Below are positions 44,393-53,174 of a stretch of DNA of 64,000 bases, in pieces. The notes beneath the pieces were generated by a model. That model did no database searches and was not told where the DNA came from. It was given only the letters and a program-made list of their open reading frames with translations. Within the stretch, counting starts at the first letter, position 1. Every line of letters starts with the position of its first letter. The stretch is from Phycisphaerae bacterium (GTDB lineage: Bacteria > Planctomycetota > Phycisphaerae > Sedimentisphaerales > Anaerohalosphaeraceae), in the NCBI GenBank assembly GCA_018052735.1, contig JAGPMT010000006.1:1-64000 (forward strand). Direction: 5' to 3'. The position numbers were made by a program, and so were the translations under genes.

Positions 44393-44816
44393 CGCAATGG
44401 TCCTGTTTGGGGCAAGCGGCGCAGTCGCTCCAGACTTTCATCGGCAGCTTATCCCGCTGGACCCGGACAAAGCCGAGTTTTTCAAAAAACTTGTCCTCAA
44501 GGGTCAATGTAAAGACCTTTTTGAGCCCCAATCGTCGGGCCTTGTCCAGACAGCCCAGAACCAATGCCTTGCCGATTCCTTTGCCGAAGTAGGCCGGATC
44601 CACTGCAAGAGACTTAATTTCAGCCAAGTTCTCCCAAAGCACCTGAATGGCACAGCAGCCGACAACCCGTCCCTGTTCTTCAGCCACCATAAAGGTCAGC
44701 AGCCGTTCGTAAATATCCGAAACGGAGGCAAACAGCATGCGGTCCACCTCTGCATAGCTGTTAATCAGCTCGTGGATTCGCTTGACATCTTTAATTTGGG
44801 CATCCCGAATAAGCAT
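44364..44816 (-). CDS. GNAT acetyltransferase, short N-acetylglutamate-synthase type
   Basis: A 150-residue GNAT protein. It shows IRDAQIKDVKRIHELINSYA, the acetyl-CoA motif SLAVDPAYFGKGIGKALV, FFEKLGFVRVQRDKLP and a C-terminal CAACPKQDHCDEVAM cysteine cluster. Stand-alone GNATs with this C-terminus are, as I recall, used as N-acetylglutamate synthase in the first step of arginine synthesis in several phyla. No other arginine genes are nearby, so the assignment rests on the motifs. Confidence 0.75.
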   Translation of the reverse strand: MLIRDAQIKDVKRIHELINSYAEVDRMLFASVSDIYERLLTFMVAEEQGRVVGCCAIQVLWENLAEIKSLAVDPAYFGKGIGKALVLGCLDKARRLGLKKVFTLTLEDKFFEKLGFVRVQRDKLPMKVWSDCAACPKQDHCDEVAMECTL

Positions 44817-44875
44817 TGTGCCGGAATTATAACCCTGTCGGCTGTGCGAATCAATAAAATCTTGCCTGCGGAAAA

Positions 44876-46363
44876 ATGGCTATTTATTCAGCCGGCCGTT
44901 TTGGATACAATGCCGGCCTTATGGCATTGCCGGCAAAACAACTTATGCAGACGGAAAAACAGTATCGCCTGAATCTTCATCCGGCGGCATTGAACCGAAC
45001 GATTGCCGTTCTGGCCGCACCGGCAATTTTCGAAAATCTGTTGTTTTCGATGGTTTTTTTTGCAGATACGCTGATTGTCGGCTGGCTGCGCAATGAAAAT
45101 TATCTGGCAGCGACCGCTCTGGCATCGTTAACCATGTTCTGGACCAATGCCCCCATTCAGGCGATTTCCATAGCAACAGTTTCTATTGTCTCCCGCACAT
45201 TGGGTGAAAATGACTATGCCAGTGCCCGCCGGATCGCGGGCCACTGTTTGATTCTGACTTTTGCGGCCGTCTTTGCAATTCTGGCGGTCGGCTTTCCCTT
45301 TGCGGAATGGATTATTCGCCTGCTCAATGCCGAACCGCCGGTGATTCCGCTGGCGGCAGCCTATCTTCGCATCGTGCTGGTCTCGTCCGTTTTCGGCCTG
45401 CCGCTGATGGTGTCCAACGCCGTTATCCGGGCCAAAGGCGACACAGCAACACCGATGTTTATTACACTCATCATGAATCTAATCAATATCATTGCCAGCA
45501 TTCTTCTGGCATTCGGATGGGGCCCCATTCCTGCGATGGGTCTCTATGGAGTCGCATGGGGCACCGTTCTGGCACGCAATATCGGCGGAGCCCTCTCGCT
45601 GGCCGTGCTGATATCCAGCAAACACGGCATCGGACTGCACATCCGGGATTTCATGCCTTTACATCGGCGGATTTTTGCACGAATCTGGCATGTCGCTTAC
45701 CCGGCAATAGCAGAACGGGTGCTCAATTCGACATCCTATGCCTTCTTTATGGGCATGGTTGCCAGCTTGGGCACAACTGTTCTGGCCGCTCATCAGATTG
45801 CCCTCAATGTGGAATCGCTGGCTTTTATGCCTGCCTTCGGGATGGGTGTTGCGATTACAACAATTTTTGGACAGGCCGTTGGTTCCGGCCGCTGGCGGAT
45901 AGGACAGATTACAGTCAAACGGGCCATTATCTTTTCGGGAACAGCTGGGATACTCTTAAGTCTACTGTTTGCCCTTGCCGCTCCCTATGGCGTCAAGGTC
46001 TTTCGCGCCACGCCGGAGGTCCTGCGGCTGGCCGGATTGGCTTTGCAGATTGCCGCTTTGGAATTGCCGCTGTTTACGCTGACCTTCGTGTTTATGGGGG
46101 CCTTGCGGGGGGCCGGCGATACCCGCAGTCCGCTGTATGTCAATGTGGCCTGTATTCTGCTGCTGCGCCTGCCGGCTACTTGGCTGCTGGCGTTTGTGCT
46201 GAAGATGGGAATTGCCGGCGTTTGGATAGCCACCGCCTTAGACTGGGCAGGCCGTTCTTTGGGACTGGGGCTGGTCTTCCGAAGAGGCATATGGAAAAAA
46301 ATCCATCATCTGGAAAAACAGAAATTTGCCGAAACCGCCATCCCCGTCAGTCCTGAGCCGTAA
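44876..46363 (+). CDS. MATE-family efflux transporter
   Basis: A 495-residue membrane protein with about 12 segments and the MATE pattern in both halves: FENLLFSMVFFADTLIVGWL, RAKGDTATPMFITLIMNLINI and later MGALRGAGDTRSPLYVNVACIL. It exports drugs or metabolites with sodium or protons. The start is uncertain: 44876, 44921 and 44945 all lack a good ribosome binding site. Similarity to the family begins at about LNLHPAALNRTIAVLAAPAI. Confidence 0.9.
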   Translation: MAIYSAGRFGYNAGLMALPAKQLMQTEKQYRLNLHPAALNRTIAVLAAPAIFENLLFSMVFFADTLIVGWLRNENYLAATALASLTMFWTNAPIQAISIATVSIVSRTLGENDYASARRIAGHCLILTFAAVFAILAVGFPFAEWIIRLLNAEPPVIPLAAAYLRIVLVSSVFGLPLMVSNAVIRAKGDTATPMFITLIMNLINIIASILLAFGWGPIPAMGLYGVAWGTVLARNIGGALSLAVLISSKHGIGLHIRDFMPLHRRIFARIWHVAYPAIAERVLNSTSYAFFMGMVASLGTTVLAAHQIALNVESLAFMPAFGMGVAITTIFGQAVGSGRWRIGQITVKRAIIFSGTAGILLSLLFALAAPYGVKVFRATPEVLRLAGLALQIAALELPLFTLTFVFMGALRGAGDTRSPLYVNVACILLLRLPATWLLAFVLKMGIAGVWIATALDWAGRSLGLGLVFRRGIWKKIHHLEKQKFAETAIPVSPEP

Positions 46364-46390
46364 AACCGCCTGTTCAGGCCTTCCCCATCC

Positions 46391-48784
46391 TTAGGGCGGG
46401 ATGATTTCAAAAGGAATAGCCGGAATAGCCCCCATCGATATCCGCTGCTTTTGGGCTGCCGGACTGCCTGTGCCGGCTGCCGGCGTTTCGGTGTACGCCT
46501 CAACCAACAAATTGTCTGCAAATCCTTCTTTGAGCAACTCTCTATCCGCTTTCAAAACGAATGAGATCTCGGATGCTTTCGATTTAACTTCTTGCAGCGT
46601 CAGCCCTGCCGGCGGCTCATGCAGTGCCAGCTGGATGTTGTTCCCCTGCGCCAACCGGGGCGGCAATTTCAGCTTGACCTCTGTGCTGCTCCCTGCCGGG
46701 ATTTTCATTGGGATTTGACCGTCCGGCTTTATGGCGGACATACGCTGGCCGGCCCGCGGGACTGCTGCCAACAGTTCCTGCGAGGGCAACAGGTGTCTGT
46801 ACAGGAATGCCTGCATCCTGTCTTCTGCGGGAACAACTGGACGGGTAATAATGCTGCCGCCGATGCGGGCGCGTGCGTCCAGCCGGAGAGAAACCGGCTT
46901 GTCCAATTTTCTTGCCGGTGCCGACAGAGTCGCCCATACAGAATTGCGTCCCTGCGGTATTCGGCCGCCGCTGATTTCAAAGCCGGCTGGCGCATCCTTC
47001 AATACAATTTCAATCTCCCCTTCAAAACCATCGGTGCGCAGGGCATAAAAACGCACCGCTGCCACCCCGCCTGCAGGAACAGTCAAACTCGACGGCGTCA
47101 TACGAACCGCAAAATCGGGCATCAGACCGCTGATACGCAGCCGATAGCCATAAGCAGCGCCGCCGTGCTGCTGTGCATCCGACAGATGAACATAATAAGT
47201 CCCCGAAGAAGGAAGTACAGCCGTCACATACGAATCGGCCTGATGCGTCAGCAGCCCTGTGCTGTCCATGAACAGCCAGCCTTCACCCCAGACAGCAAAG
47301 TCATCATTCCAAGCCAAAACCTTTCCCGAGGCATCAGTCAGACGAATCAGAGAATCCAAAGGAGAATGCAGCTGGCGCGCACAAACCTGAATAGCAATCT
47401 CCTGACCGGCAAGACCATCGAAACAGTAGATATCAGCCCGGCCGGCTTGTTCTATCTGACCATTGACAATCACCGGCAACTCCACCGGCTGGGCATCACC
47501 AAGCGTGCTGAGGGATTCCGTGCATTCCGGCAGTGTTCCTACGGCATACGGTATTTCATTGGACACCCCCGCACTGCCCTGACACTGCAATTGCCGAATA
47601 CAGCCGGCACAGGGGCTTGTATCCAGCGGCATTCGATCTGCCGGCAGATTCCACCCCTTGATTTGGCAGGCAGCAGATTCTCCTTCTCTGGCCCCCAGCG
47701 GAAATATCTGGGTAATAAACGGCAGCGGTCCCACAGCGATGCGATACACAAAATCTTCCCGGCCGCGATACAGAGAATCCCGTATCTCCAATTCATATTC
47801 GCCGCTGCGGGGAACGGTAAAAAATAAAACAGGATCGGGATTAAAAGAATAATCATCCGCATACGCAAGTTCTCTGCCGGCAGAATCATACAGTTTGATA
47901 ACGGCTTGAAACCAGCCCGGCACAGCATCGGCCAGATAAGGAATCAGACTGCGGGCATGAACCTTGGCAACCAGCTGCATGCCGGCGGGGGCAGTAAAGC
48001 AAAACCGGTCAACATCGCCGGGCATAATCTGCCCGTTTATCAGAACAGGCAGTTCCAGCGGCTTTTCAGCAGGTGCATCCGGCACATCCGGCAAAGGCGG
48101 ATACGGCTGGCGATTGTTGGGCTCCAGTTCCCGGACTTCCTGCAGAGTGCCTATCTCAAATGTGATCGGGTCGGTCAATCCTGCCGACGTTGACAGCCGC
48201 AGCTCACGCCGGCCGGGCGGGGCATCGGAAGCAGCGGTAATTTCCAATAGCACCGTTTCCGAAATCTGCCGGTTCTGCTGCAGCTTGGTGCGGGGGAAAA
48301 ACAGCATGCTACGGATATGCGCCAGTTCCCGAAGGTTTTTCTGCTCCAACTTGTACAGCAGCGGATGCTCGGGCATCTGCACCGGCGGGGCCTCCTTGTT
48401 CGGTTTGTCTTCCGAAGCCGTCGCTTTGGGTGATGGCTTGGCCGCTGCATCATCGGCTGCGGCTTTGCCGGTCAGTTCCTCAATCCGCTTTCTGCGGACT
48501 TCGTCCAAACGGCTGCCCAGCAAGTTCCGCTGCTCTTTCTGGAGATTGCCCAGCGGCCGGTAAAAACGAATAACCCTGCCCTGTACGCCCTGCCCGGAGA
48601 TATAGACTGCATCGGCACCGCGAAGAAACTGGCCGCCGGCCGTAACCAAAACGGTGCTGCCCTGCTTTGCGCCAGCCGGATAAAGATAGCCGATATGCGG
48701 CTGACTGGTGTTTAACTGTCCCCAGCTCGCTGCCGCATGCAGGGTCAGAAGATACACGACAAATACTGTTTTCATCCTCGTCAT
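46391..48784 (-). CDS. Secreted planctomycete protein with PPC domains
   Basis: A 797-residue protein with a signal peptide (MKTVFVVYLLTLHAAASWG, possibly starting at the second ATG, 48775). An immunoglobulin-like N-terminal part (IGYLYPAGAKQGSTVLVTAGGQ) is followed by an Ala/Lys/Pro linker, then at least two PPC-like beta domains (DVDRFCFTAPAGMQLVAKVHA ... YELEIRD and RADIYCFDGLAGQEIAIQVCA ... YYVHLSD). It sits 12 bases after the DUF1501 gene. PPC domains are extracellular binding modules; the combination is typical of Planctomycetes. No catalytic domain is visible. Confidence 0.8.
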   Translation of the reverse strand: MTRMKTVFVVYLLTLHAAASWGQLNTSQPHIGYLYPAGAKQGSTVLVTAGGQFLRGADAVYISGQGVQGRVIRFYRPLGNLQKEQRNLLGSRLDEVRRKRIEELTGKAAADDAAAKPSPKATASEDKPNKEAPPVQMPEHPLLYKLEQKNLRELAHIRSMLFFPRTKLQQNRQISETVLLEITAASDAPPGRRELRLSTSAGLTDPITFEIGTLQEVRELEPNNRQPYPPLPDVPDAPAEKPLELPVLINGQIMPGDVDRFCFTAPAGMQLVAKVHARSLIPYLADAVPGWFQAVIKLYDSAGRELAYADDYSFNPDPVLFFTVPRSGEYELEIRDSLYRGREDFVYRIAVGPLPFITQIFPLGAREGESAACQIKGWNLPADRMPLDTSPCAGCIRQLQCQGSAGVSNEIPYAVGTLPECTESLSTLGDAQPVELPVIVNGQIEQAGRADIYCFDGLAGQEIAIQVCARQLHSPLDSLIRLTDASGKVLAWNDDFAVWGEGWLFMDSTGLLTHQADSYVTAVLPSSGTYYVHLSDAQQHGGAAYGYRLRISGLMPDFAVRMTPSSLTVPAGGVAAVRFYALRTDGFEGEIEIVLKDAPAGFEISGGRIPQGRNSVWATLSAPARKLDKPVSLRLDARARIGGSIITRPVVPAEDRMQAFLYRHLLPSQELLAAVPRAGQRMSAIKPDGQIPMKIPAGSSTEVKLKLPPRLAQGNNIQLALHEPPAGLTLQEVKSKASEISFVLKADRELLKEGFADNLLVEAYTETPAAGTGSPAAQKQRISMGAIPAIPFEIIPP

Positions 48785-48796
48785 TGTGCTTGACTT

Positions 48797-50110
48797 CTAC
48801 ATAATCTCTCTGAGCCGGCCGCCTTCGCTGGATTCCGGCATCACCTTGACATCCAGACCGCCGGCATTGGGCAGCGGACCATCGGGATTGATTCCCAAAA
48901 GAAGATAAATGCTGCCAATCAAATCCTGCGGATAAACCGGACGCTGTGCCGGCTGAAGCCCTTTATCGTCCGACGCTCCGACAACACAGCCGCCTTTGAA
49001 GCCCCCGCCGGCAACGACACTGCAGAAGCATTTACCATAATGGCCCCGGCCCCCGTTCCACGGGGCTTCCCATTGAATCTTGGGCGTTCGGCCAAATTCG
49101 CCGCCCCACCAGACAATGGTTGTATCCAGCAATCCCTTATCGGCTAAATCCTGCAGCAGGGCTGACATCCCCATGTCCAGTTCGGGCAGTTTGCGGCGCA
49201 TGATATCAAAATGCTGCTTGTGCGTGTCCCATCCTTTATAGTTAATGGTTACATACGGCACCCCCTGTTCAACCAGCCGGCGTGCCATTAGACAGCATTG
49301 CCCAAAGGTATTGCGCCCATAGCGCTGACGAACCTCCTCTTTTTCCTCTGACAAATCAAACAGCCGGCGGGCCGGGCCGAACATGATAGCGTAGGCGTTC
49401 TGTTCACATTGGTCCAGCCGTGCAAACTGGGGGTCATCAGGCATCAGTTTACCCAATACATCCAGAGAATGAAGAAACTGCCGTCTGTTTTGCTGACGCT
49501 GGTCGGAAATGCCCTTGGCCACAATTCCCTCGACGGCAAACGGCGTCTGGTTCGGGTCGCCGCCGGTTACAAAGGGCTTATACCGCTGGCCTAAAAAACC
49601 GGCTTCAGAAAAACGTCCCTGCGACTCCGTCAGCACAATATAGGGAGGAACAATCCCCGTATAGCCATGGTCATATCCCTTAAACAGCGAAACCACTGCA
49701 CCGACACTTGGATAGACCAGCCGGCCGGGTTCGCGGCCCGTCTGAACCAGATAAGAGGCCGTTTCGTGATTGTTGTTGCCGTGCGTCATACTGCGGATAA
49801 TCGCATATTTATCTGCCTGTTTGGCCAGCAGCGGCAGCAGCTGGCTGATTTGTATCCCGTCGACATTGGTCGGTATCGGCTGGTTCAGCGGTCCGCAGTA
49901 ATCGTATCCGGCTTCAGGTTTGGGATCAAATGTATCCAGATGCGATGGGCCGCCCCACATCCAGATTTGTATCACAGATTGAGCGCGGGCTTTCGGCACA
50001 GCCGGCGGATTTGCCCAGAGCCGGCTGCAATGAAGACTGACAGCACCGGCAAGCCCCTGCTTTAACAGGTCCCGCCGCGTTAAGCCCTTTTTGATTCTCT
50101 GTCTATTCAT
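48797..50110 (-). CDS. DUF1501 protein (alkaline-phosphatase/sulfatase-like fold), Tat-exported
   Basis: A 437-residue protein with a twin-arginine signal (TRRDLLKQGLAGAVSLHC) and the DUF1501 pattern: QIWMWGGPSHLDTFDPKPEAG, RSMTHGNNNH, GWDTHKQHFD, TIVWWGGEFGRTPKIQW and GRGHYGKCF. These histidine/aspartate positions suggest a metal-binding sulfatase-like fold. The reaction is unknown. It is 33 bases after the DUF1549/1553 gene, the usual planctomycete pairing. Confidence 0.92.
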   Translation of the reverse strand: MNRQRIKKGLTRRDLLKQGLAGAVSLHCSRLWANPPAVPKARAQSVIQIWMWGGPSHLDTFDPKPEAGYDYCGPLNQPIPTNVDGIQISQLLPLLAKQADKYAIIRSMTHGNNNHETASYLVQTGREPGRLVYPSVGAVVSLFKGYDHGYTGIVPPYIVLTESQGRFSEAGFLGQRYKPFVTGGDPNQTPFAVEGIVAKGISDQRQQNRRQFLHSLDVLGKLMPDDPQFARLDQCEQNAYAIMFGPARRLFDLSEEKEEVRQRYGRNTFGQCCLMARRLVEQGVPYVTINYKGWDTHKQHFDIMRRKLPELDMGMSALLQDLADKGLLDTTIVWWGGEFGRTPKIQWEAPWNGGRGHYGKCFCSVVAGGGFKGGCVVGASDDKGLQPAQRPVYPQDLIGSIYLLLGINPDGPLPNAGGLDVKVMPESSEGGRLREIM

Positions 50111-50143
50111 CGATGTCCCGCCCGCATTGGGTTTTTACCGGCT

Positions 50144-51772
50144 TCAATGCCGATAAAGAAATTCCTTCGTGTTAATCAGCGCCCACACCAAATCATTAAC
50201 CGCCTGTGCGGGTGTCAGCCCTTGGGTATTAAAATAGTCCTCGATAATTGACCGCTCCGTCTGTTCAGGAAAACGCGACAGAATCGACAGATATAGTGTA
50301 TCAACCAGCATCCTGCGGTTTCGTCCGGCCGCCCGCATCAATTGCCGCAGATGCGGCCCGCGTTCGATTTTGTTCTGAATATGAGAGGAATTCAGCAGAT
50401 GCAGCCGCTGGGCATCCGTCGGCAGATTGGTTCGTTCAGACTGCAAACCCGTATCACGTGCGGGCCTGCCGAACAGCTCAAGAAACGGGCTGGTTATGCT
50501 GCTGTCAGCCAATGCAATACTCCGATTTTCATCCGGGATAAAGGTAAACGGTTCGGGAACAGGGCTGGAGTAGCTTTCCTGTGTTCCGGTGATTTGACAC
50601 AATGCATCCATCAGGACTTCGGCATCAAGCTGACTAACAGGATAACAGGCAAACAGCCGCTGTGCATCGGGAGACTTCGCCTGCGGGATACAGGATTGCT
50701 GATAGGTCCGTGAATTCAGTATCAAACGATAGATATGCCGCAGGTCATAGCCGGACCTGACCAGCTCTTTTTCCAGAAAGGCAAGAACGTCCGGATAGAC
50801 CGGGGGATTGTCCGGACCGATATCATCCGGCGGGTCAATAATGCCATGCCCCATCAGCCATGACCAGATGCGGTTTACTGCACATCGGGCAAACCACGGA
50901 TTGTCGGCGCGTATCAGCCAATTGGCAAAAACCTCACGCGGATCCTGATTGGGCTGGATTACCGCCGGCTGACCATCTGGAAAAACACCCGTTAACGGCC
51001 CGCTTTCTGCTGGCTTTGGATATACTATCTCTTCTTTCCATTCAGCAGTCCCTTTGTAGCCAATCTGGGAAAAAAAGACCTCTATCCCGCTCCGGCGTTC
51101 CTGCGGCCACTTCTCCAGACGCACTCCCATAAATGCAAGAGCCGCCGCAGCCGCAACGGCCGACGGGTCTCGATCCTGAACCGCCCGATAGAAGTTGACG
51201 GGGGGATTGCGGAAATTGCTTCCGCTGGATGTCAAAAGCTGACGTGCAAATGTGTCATAAGGCATATTTGCTGCCAGCGCATCGTAAATCCACCGATGAT
51301 AGGCCTGCACAGCATTGGGCCACAGGTTGATGGGGAATTCTGACTTGACCCGCAGCAAATCACACCATTTCAATGCTGTGTATTGAGCAAATTCATCCGA
51401 TTCCAGCAGGGTATTGATAAGCGCTGCACGCTTGTCGGAACGGGGATTTTCCAGAAATCGCCGAACTTCTTGCGCATCGGGCAAAGTCCCGGCAATATCC
51501 AGATGCACGCGGCGGATAAAAACCGAATCGGAGCACAGGTTGGCCGGCTTTATCCCCCGTTTGGACAATTCCGACAGGATACAGCTGTCTATCTCATTGA
51601 CCGGTCTAAAATCCGACGAACGCTCAAAAATTGAAACCTTGTCATTTTGCTGATTTGACTGTTGCGATGAGGCCCCATAAACACCTGCAATACACCAAAC
51701 AGCCGCCAGCATAGTAAACAGCGGCTTGCTGCGAACAACCTCGTACTTGTCCAGCTTTTTGTACATATCCAT
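50144..51772 (-). CDS. DUF1549/DUF1553 secreted protein
   Basis: A 542-residue protein with an N-terminal hydrophobic export signal (KPLFTMLAAVWCIAGVYG). The first half is DUF1549 (SVFIRRVHLDIAGTLPDAQEV, DEFAQYTALKWCDLLRVKSE), the second half DUF1553 (EVFANWLIRADNPWFARCAVNR, YDLRHIYRLILNSRTYQQS, ILSRFPEQTE). There is no cytochrome c or concanavalin-like domain, unlike many planctomycete members. The start is uncertain: I take the ATG at 51772; a TTG at 51880 would add 36 unrelated residues. It heads the operon with DUF1501 and the PPC protein. Confidence 0.88.
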   Translation of the reverse strand: MDMYKKLDKYEVVRSKPLFTMLAAVWCIAGVYGASSQQSNQQNDKVSIFERSSDFRPVNEIDSCILSELSKRGIKPANLCSDSVFIRRVHLDIAGTLPDAQEVRRFLENPRSDKRAALINTLLESDEFAQYTALKWCDLLRVKSEFPINLWPNAVQAYHRWIYDALAANMPYDTFARQLLTSSGSNFRNPPVNFYRAVQDRDPSAVAAAAALAFMGVRLEKWPQERRSGIEVFFSQIGYKGTAEWKEEIVYPKPAESGPLTGVFPDGQPAVIQPNQDPREVFANWLIRADNPWFARCAVNRIWSWLMGHGIIDPPDDIGPDNPPVYPDVLAFLEKELVRSGYDLRHIYRLILNSRTYQQSCIPQAKSPDAQRLFACYPVSQLDAEVLMDALCQITGTQESYSSPVPEPFTFIPDENRSIALADSSITSPFLELFGRPARDTGLQSERTNLPTDAQRLHLLNSSHIQNKIERGPHLRQLMRAAGRNRRMLVDTLYLSILSRFPEQTERSIIEDYFNTQGLTPAQAVNDLVWALINTKEFLYRH

Positions 51773-52063
51773 CCAAACGCAATCGTCGATGCTGCTGTAA
51801 ACAAAACGCCTCTTAGAACTGAAATTATTGCCTGTGTACAGCAAACAACCAGCGGCAGAAATCCTCCTGCGGTTCGCCAAAAGTTATCTAAGTACTTTTT
51901 TATGCAAGACTTATAATACCAATGATAAACTTGCCTTTCCTGATATTTCCTTTGGCAGGACTGAAACAGTCTAAATTCGGCAAGAAATATCTATAGACCT
52001 GCGTTATTTTCTTTAGTTCGATTCGTTTTGAGAGGACTTTTTTAAAACTTTTGGGATTATTTT

Positions 52064-53149
52064 ATGAAAATTACAGACAAACTGCATAGTATTCGGATTT
52101 CAGGGCCATCTGGGGCGGAGTATTTTCTTCACGCACAAAACCGCTTCCCCGCACAGGCAGCAGAACTTCTTGCGGAATTATCTGCCTTTCTGCAGCAGAC
52201 CGATGCCCAGCTTGTTTATCTTCGGATTTTTGCACAAGAAAACGTTCGAACAACCCTTTTGTCCTCCTGCCTGTCCCAATTGCAGCGCCTGTGCTGCCCG
52301 ATAATCTGGATTAGGCAGGACAATAACAATTATGCTTTCGGATTGCAGGGCTATGCCGTCGAAGGCACAGACACAGCGCCAATAATGGTTGACAATAGGC
52401 TTGCGGGACGATGCTTTACAAGCGGCGGTTGCCGTTATTACCATTTCAGTTTTACGCCTCAAAATCCTGACGCCGGCCGATTTGAGCAGGCGGCTGCTCT
52501 TTTTGCCCAAATGCAGAAAACGCTGTCTTCGGCAGGACTGGATTTTTCATCAGCCGTGCGTACGTGGCTGTTTGCAGAGGATATCCTGTCATGGTATAGC
52601 CAGCTTAATCAGGCCCGCACTGCATTTTTTACCGAGCACAACATTTTTCAAAAACTTGTTCCCGCCAGCACCGGAGTCGGCATCGGCAATCTGCTCGGCG
52701 GCGCAATAGCCGCAGAACTTCTGGCCGTAAAACCCCTCAATGGATGCGTCCGGATAGAACAAAAGGCATCCCCCCTTCAATGCGAGGCGCTGGCCTATAA
52801 AAGCTCATTCAGCCGTGCAGTCCTGATTGCATCCGTCAGTGACCGGCGGCTTATTGTTTCAGGAACCGCCTCGATTGATCAAAACGGCCTAACCGTTTGG
52901 CCGGGCGATTGTGCAAAGCAGATTGAGCAAACCATGCAGGTAGTCCATGCCCTTCTGGACAGCAGCGGTATGGATTGGAACGACACCGTACGGGCTATTG
53001 CGTATTTCAAAAACAGTGCAGATTTCGGACTGTTTGATGCCTACTGCCAAAGCCGCAATCTCTGCCTGCCGCATCTTAAAGTACAAGCCGATATCTGCCG
53101 GCCGGAGCTTGTGTTTGAAATCGAATTGGATGCTGTAAGATGCTGCTGA
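52064..53149 (+). CDS. Tandem Rid (YjgF/YER057c/UK114) domain protein, chorismatase-like
   Basis: A 361-residue protein with two RidA-like domains. The middle carries RTWLFAEDILSWYSQLNQAR (166-185) and VPASTGVGIG (199-208), a pattern I associate with FkbO/Hyg5 chorismatase-like Rid proteins; the C-terminal domain ends ICRPELVFEIELDA as in RidA. Simple Rid proteins deaminate reactive enamines. With the double domain a chorismate-converting or unknown activity is possible, but no biosynthetic genes are adjacent. GGGA nine bases upstream supports the ATG. Confidence 0.72.
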   Translation: MKITDKLHSIRISGPSGAEYFLHAQNRFPAQAAELLAELSAFLQQTDAQLVYLRIFAQENVRTTLLSSCLSQLQRLCCPIIWIRQDNNNYAFGLQGYAVEGTDTAPIMVDNRLAGRCFTSGGCRYYHFSFTPQNPDAGRFEQAAALFAQMQKTLSSAGLDFSSAVRTWLFAEDILSWYSQLNQARTAFFTEHNIFQKLVPASTGVGIGNLLGGAIAAELLAVKPLNGCVRIEQKASPLQCEALAYKSSFSRAVLIASVSDRRLIVSGTASIDQNGLTVWPGDCAKQIEQTMQVVHALLDSSGMDWNDTVRAIAYFKNSADFGLFDAYCQSRNLCLPHLKVQADICRPELVFEIELDAVRCC

Positions 53150-53174
53150 AAATATCAGAAGCTGCCCGCTTTTT

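Noticed and set aside
46592-47827. Long rightward frame opposite the PPC-domain gene
   Set aside because: No ribosome binding site, unusual composition and no recognisable domain; the opposite strand encodes a clear exported protein.
51912-51917. Perfect TATAAT upstream of the Rid protein gene
   Set aside because: No acceptable -35 box at 16-18 bases; an isolated match in an AT-rich gap.
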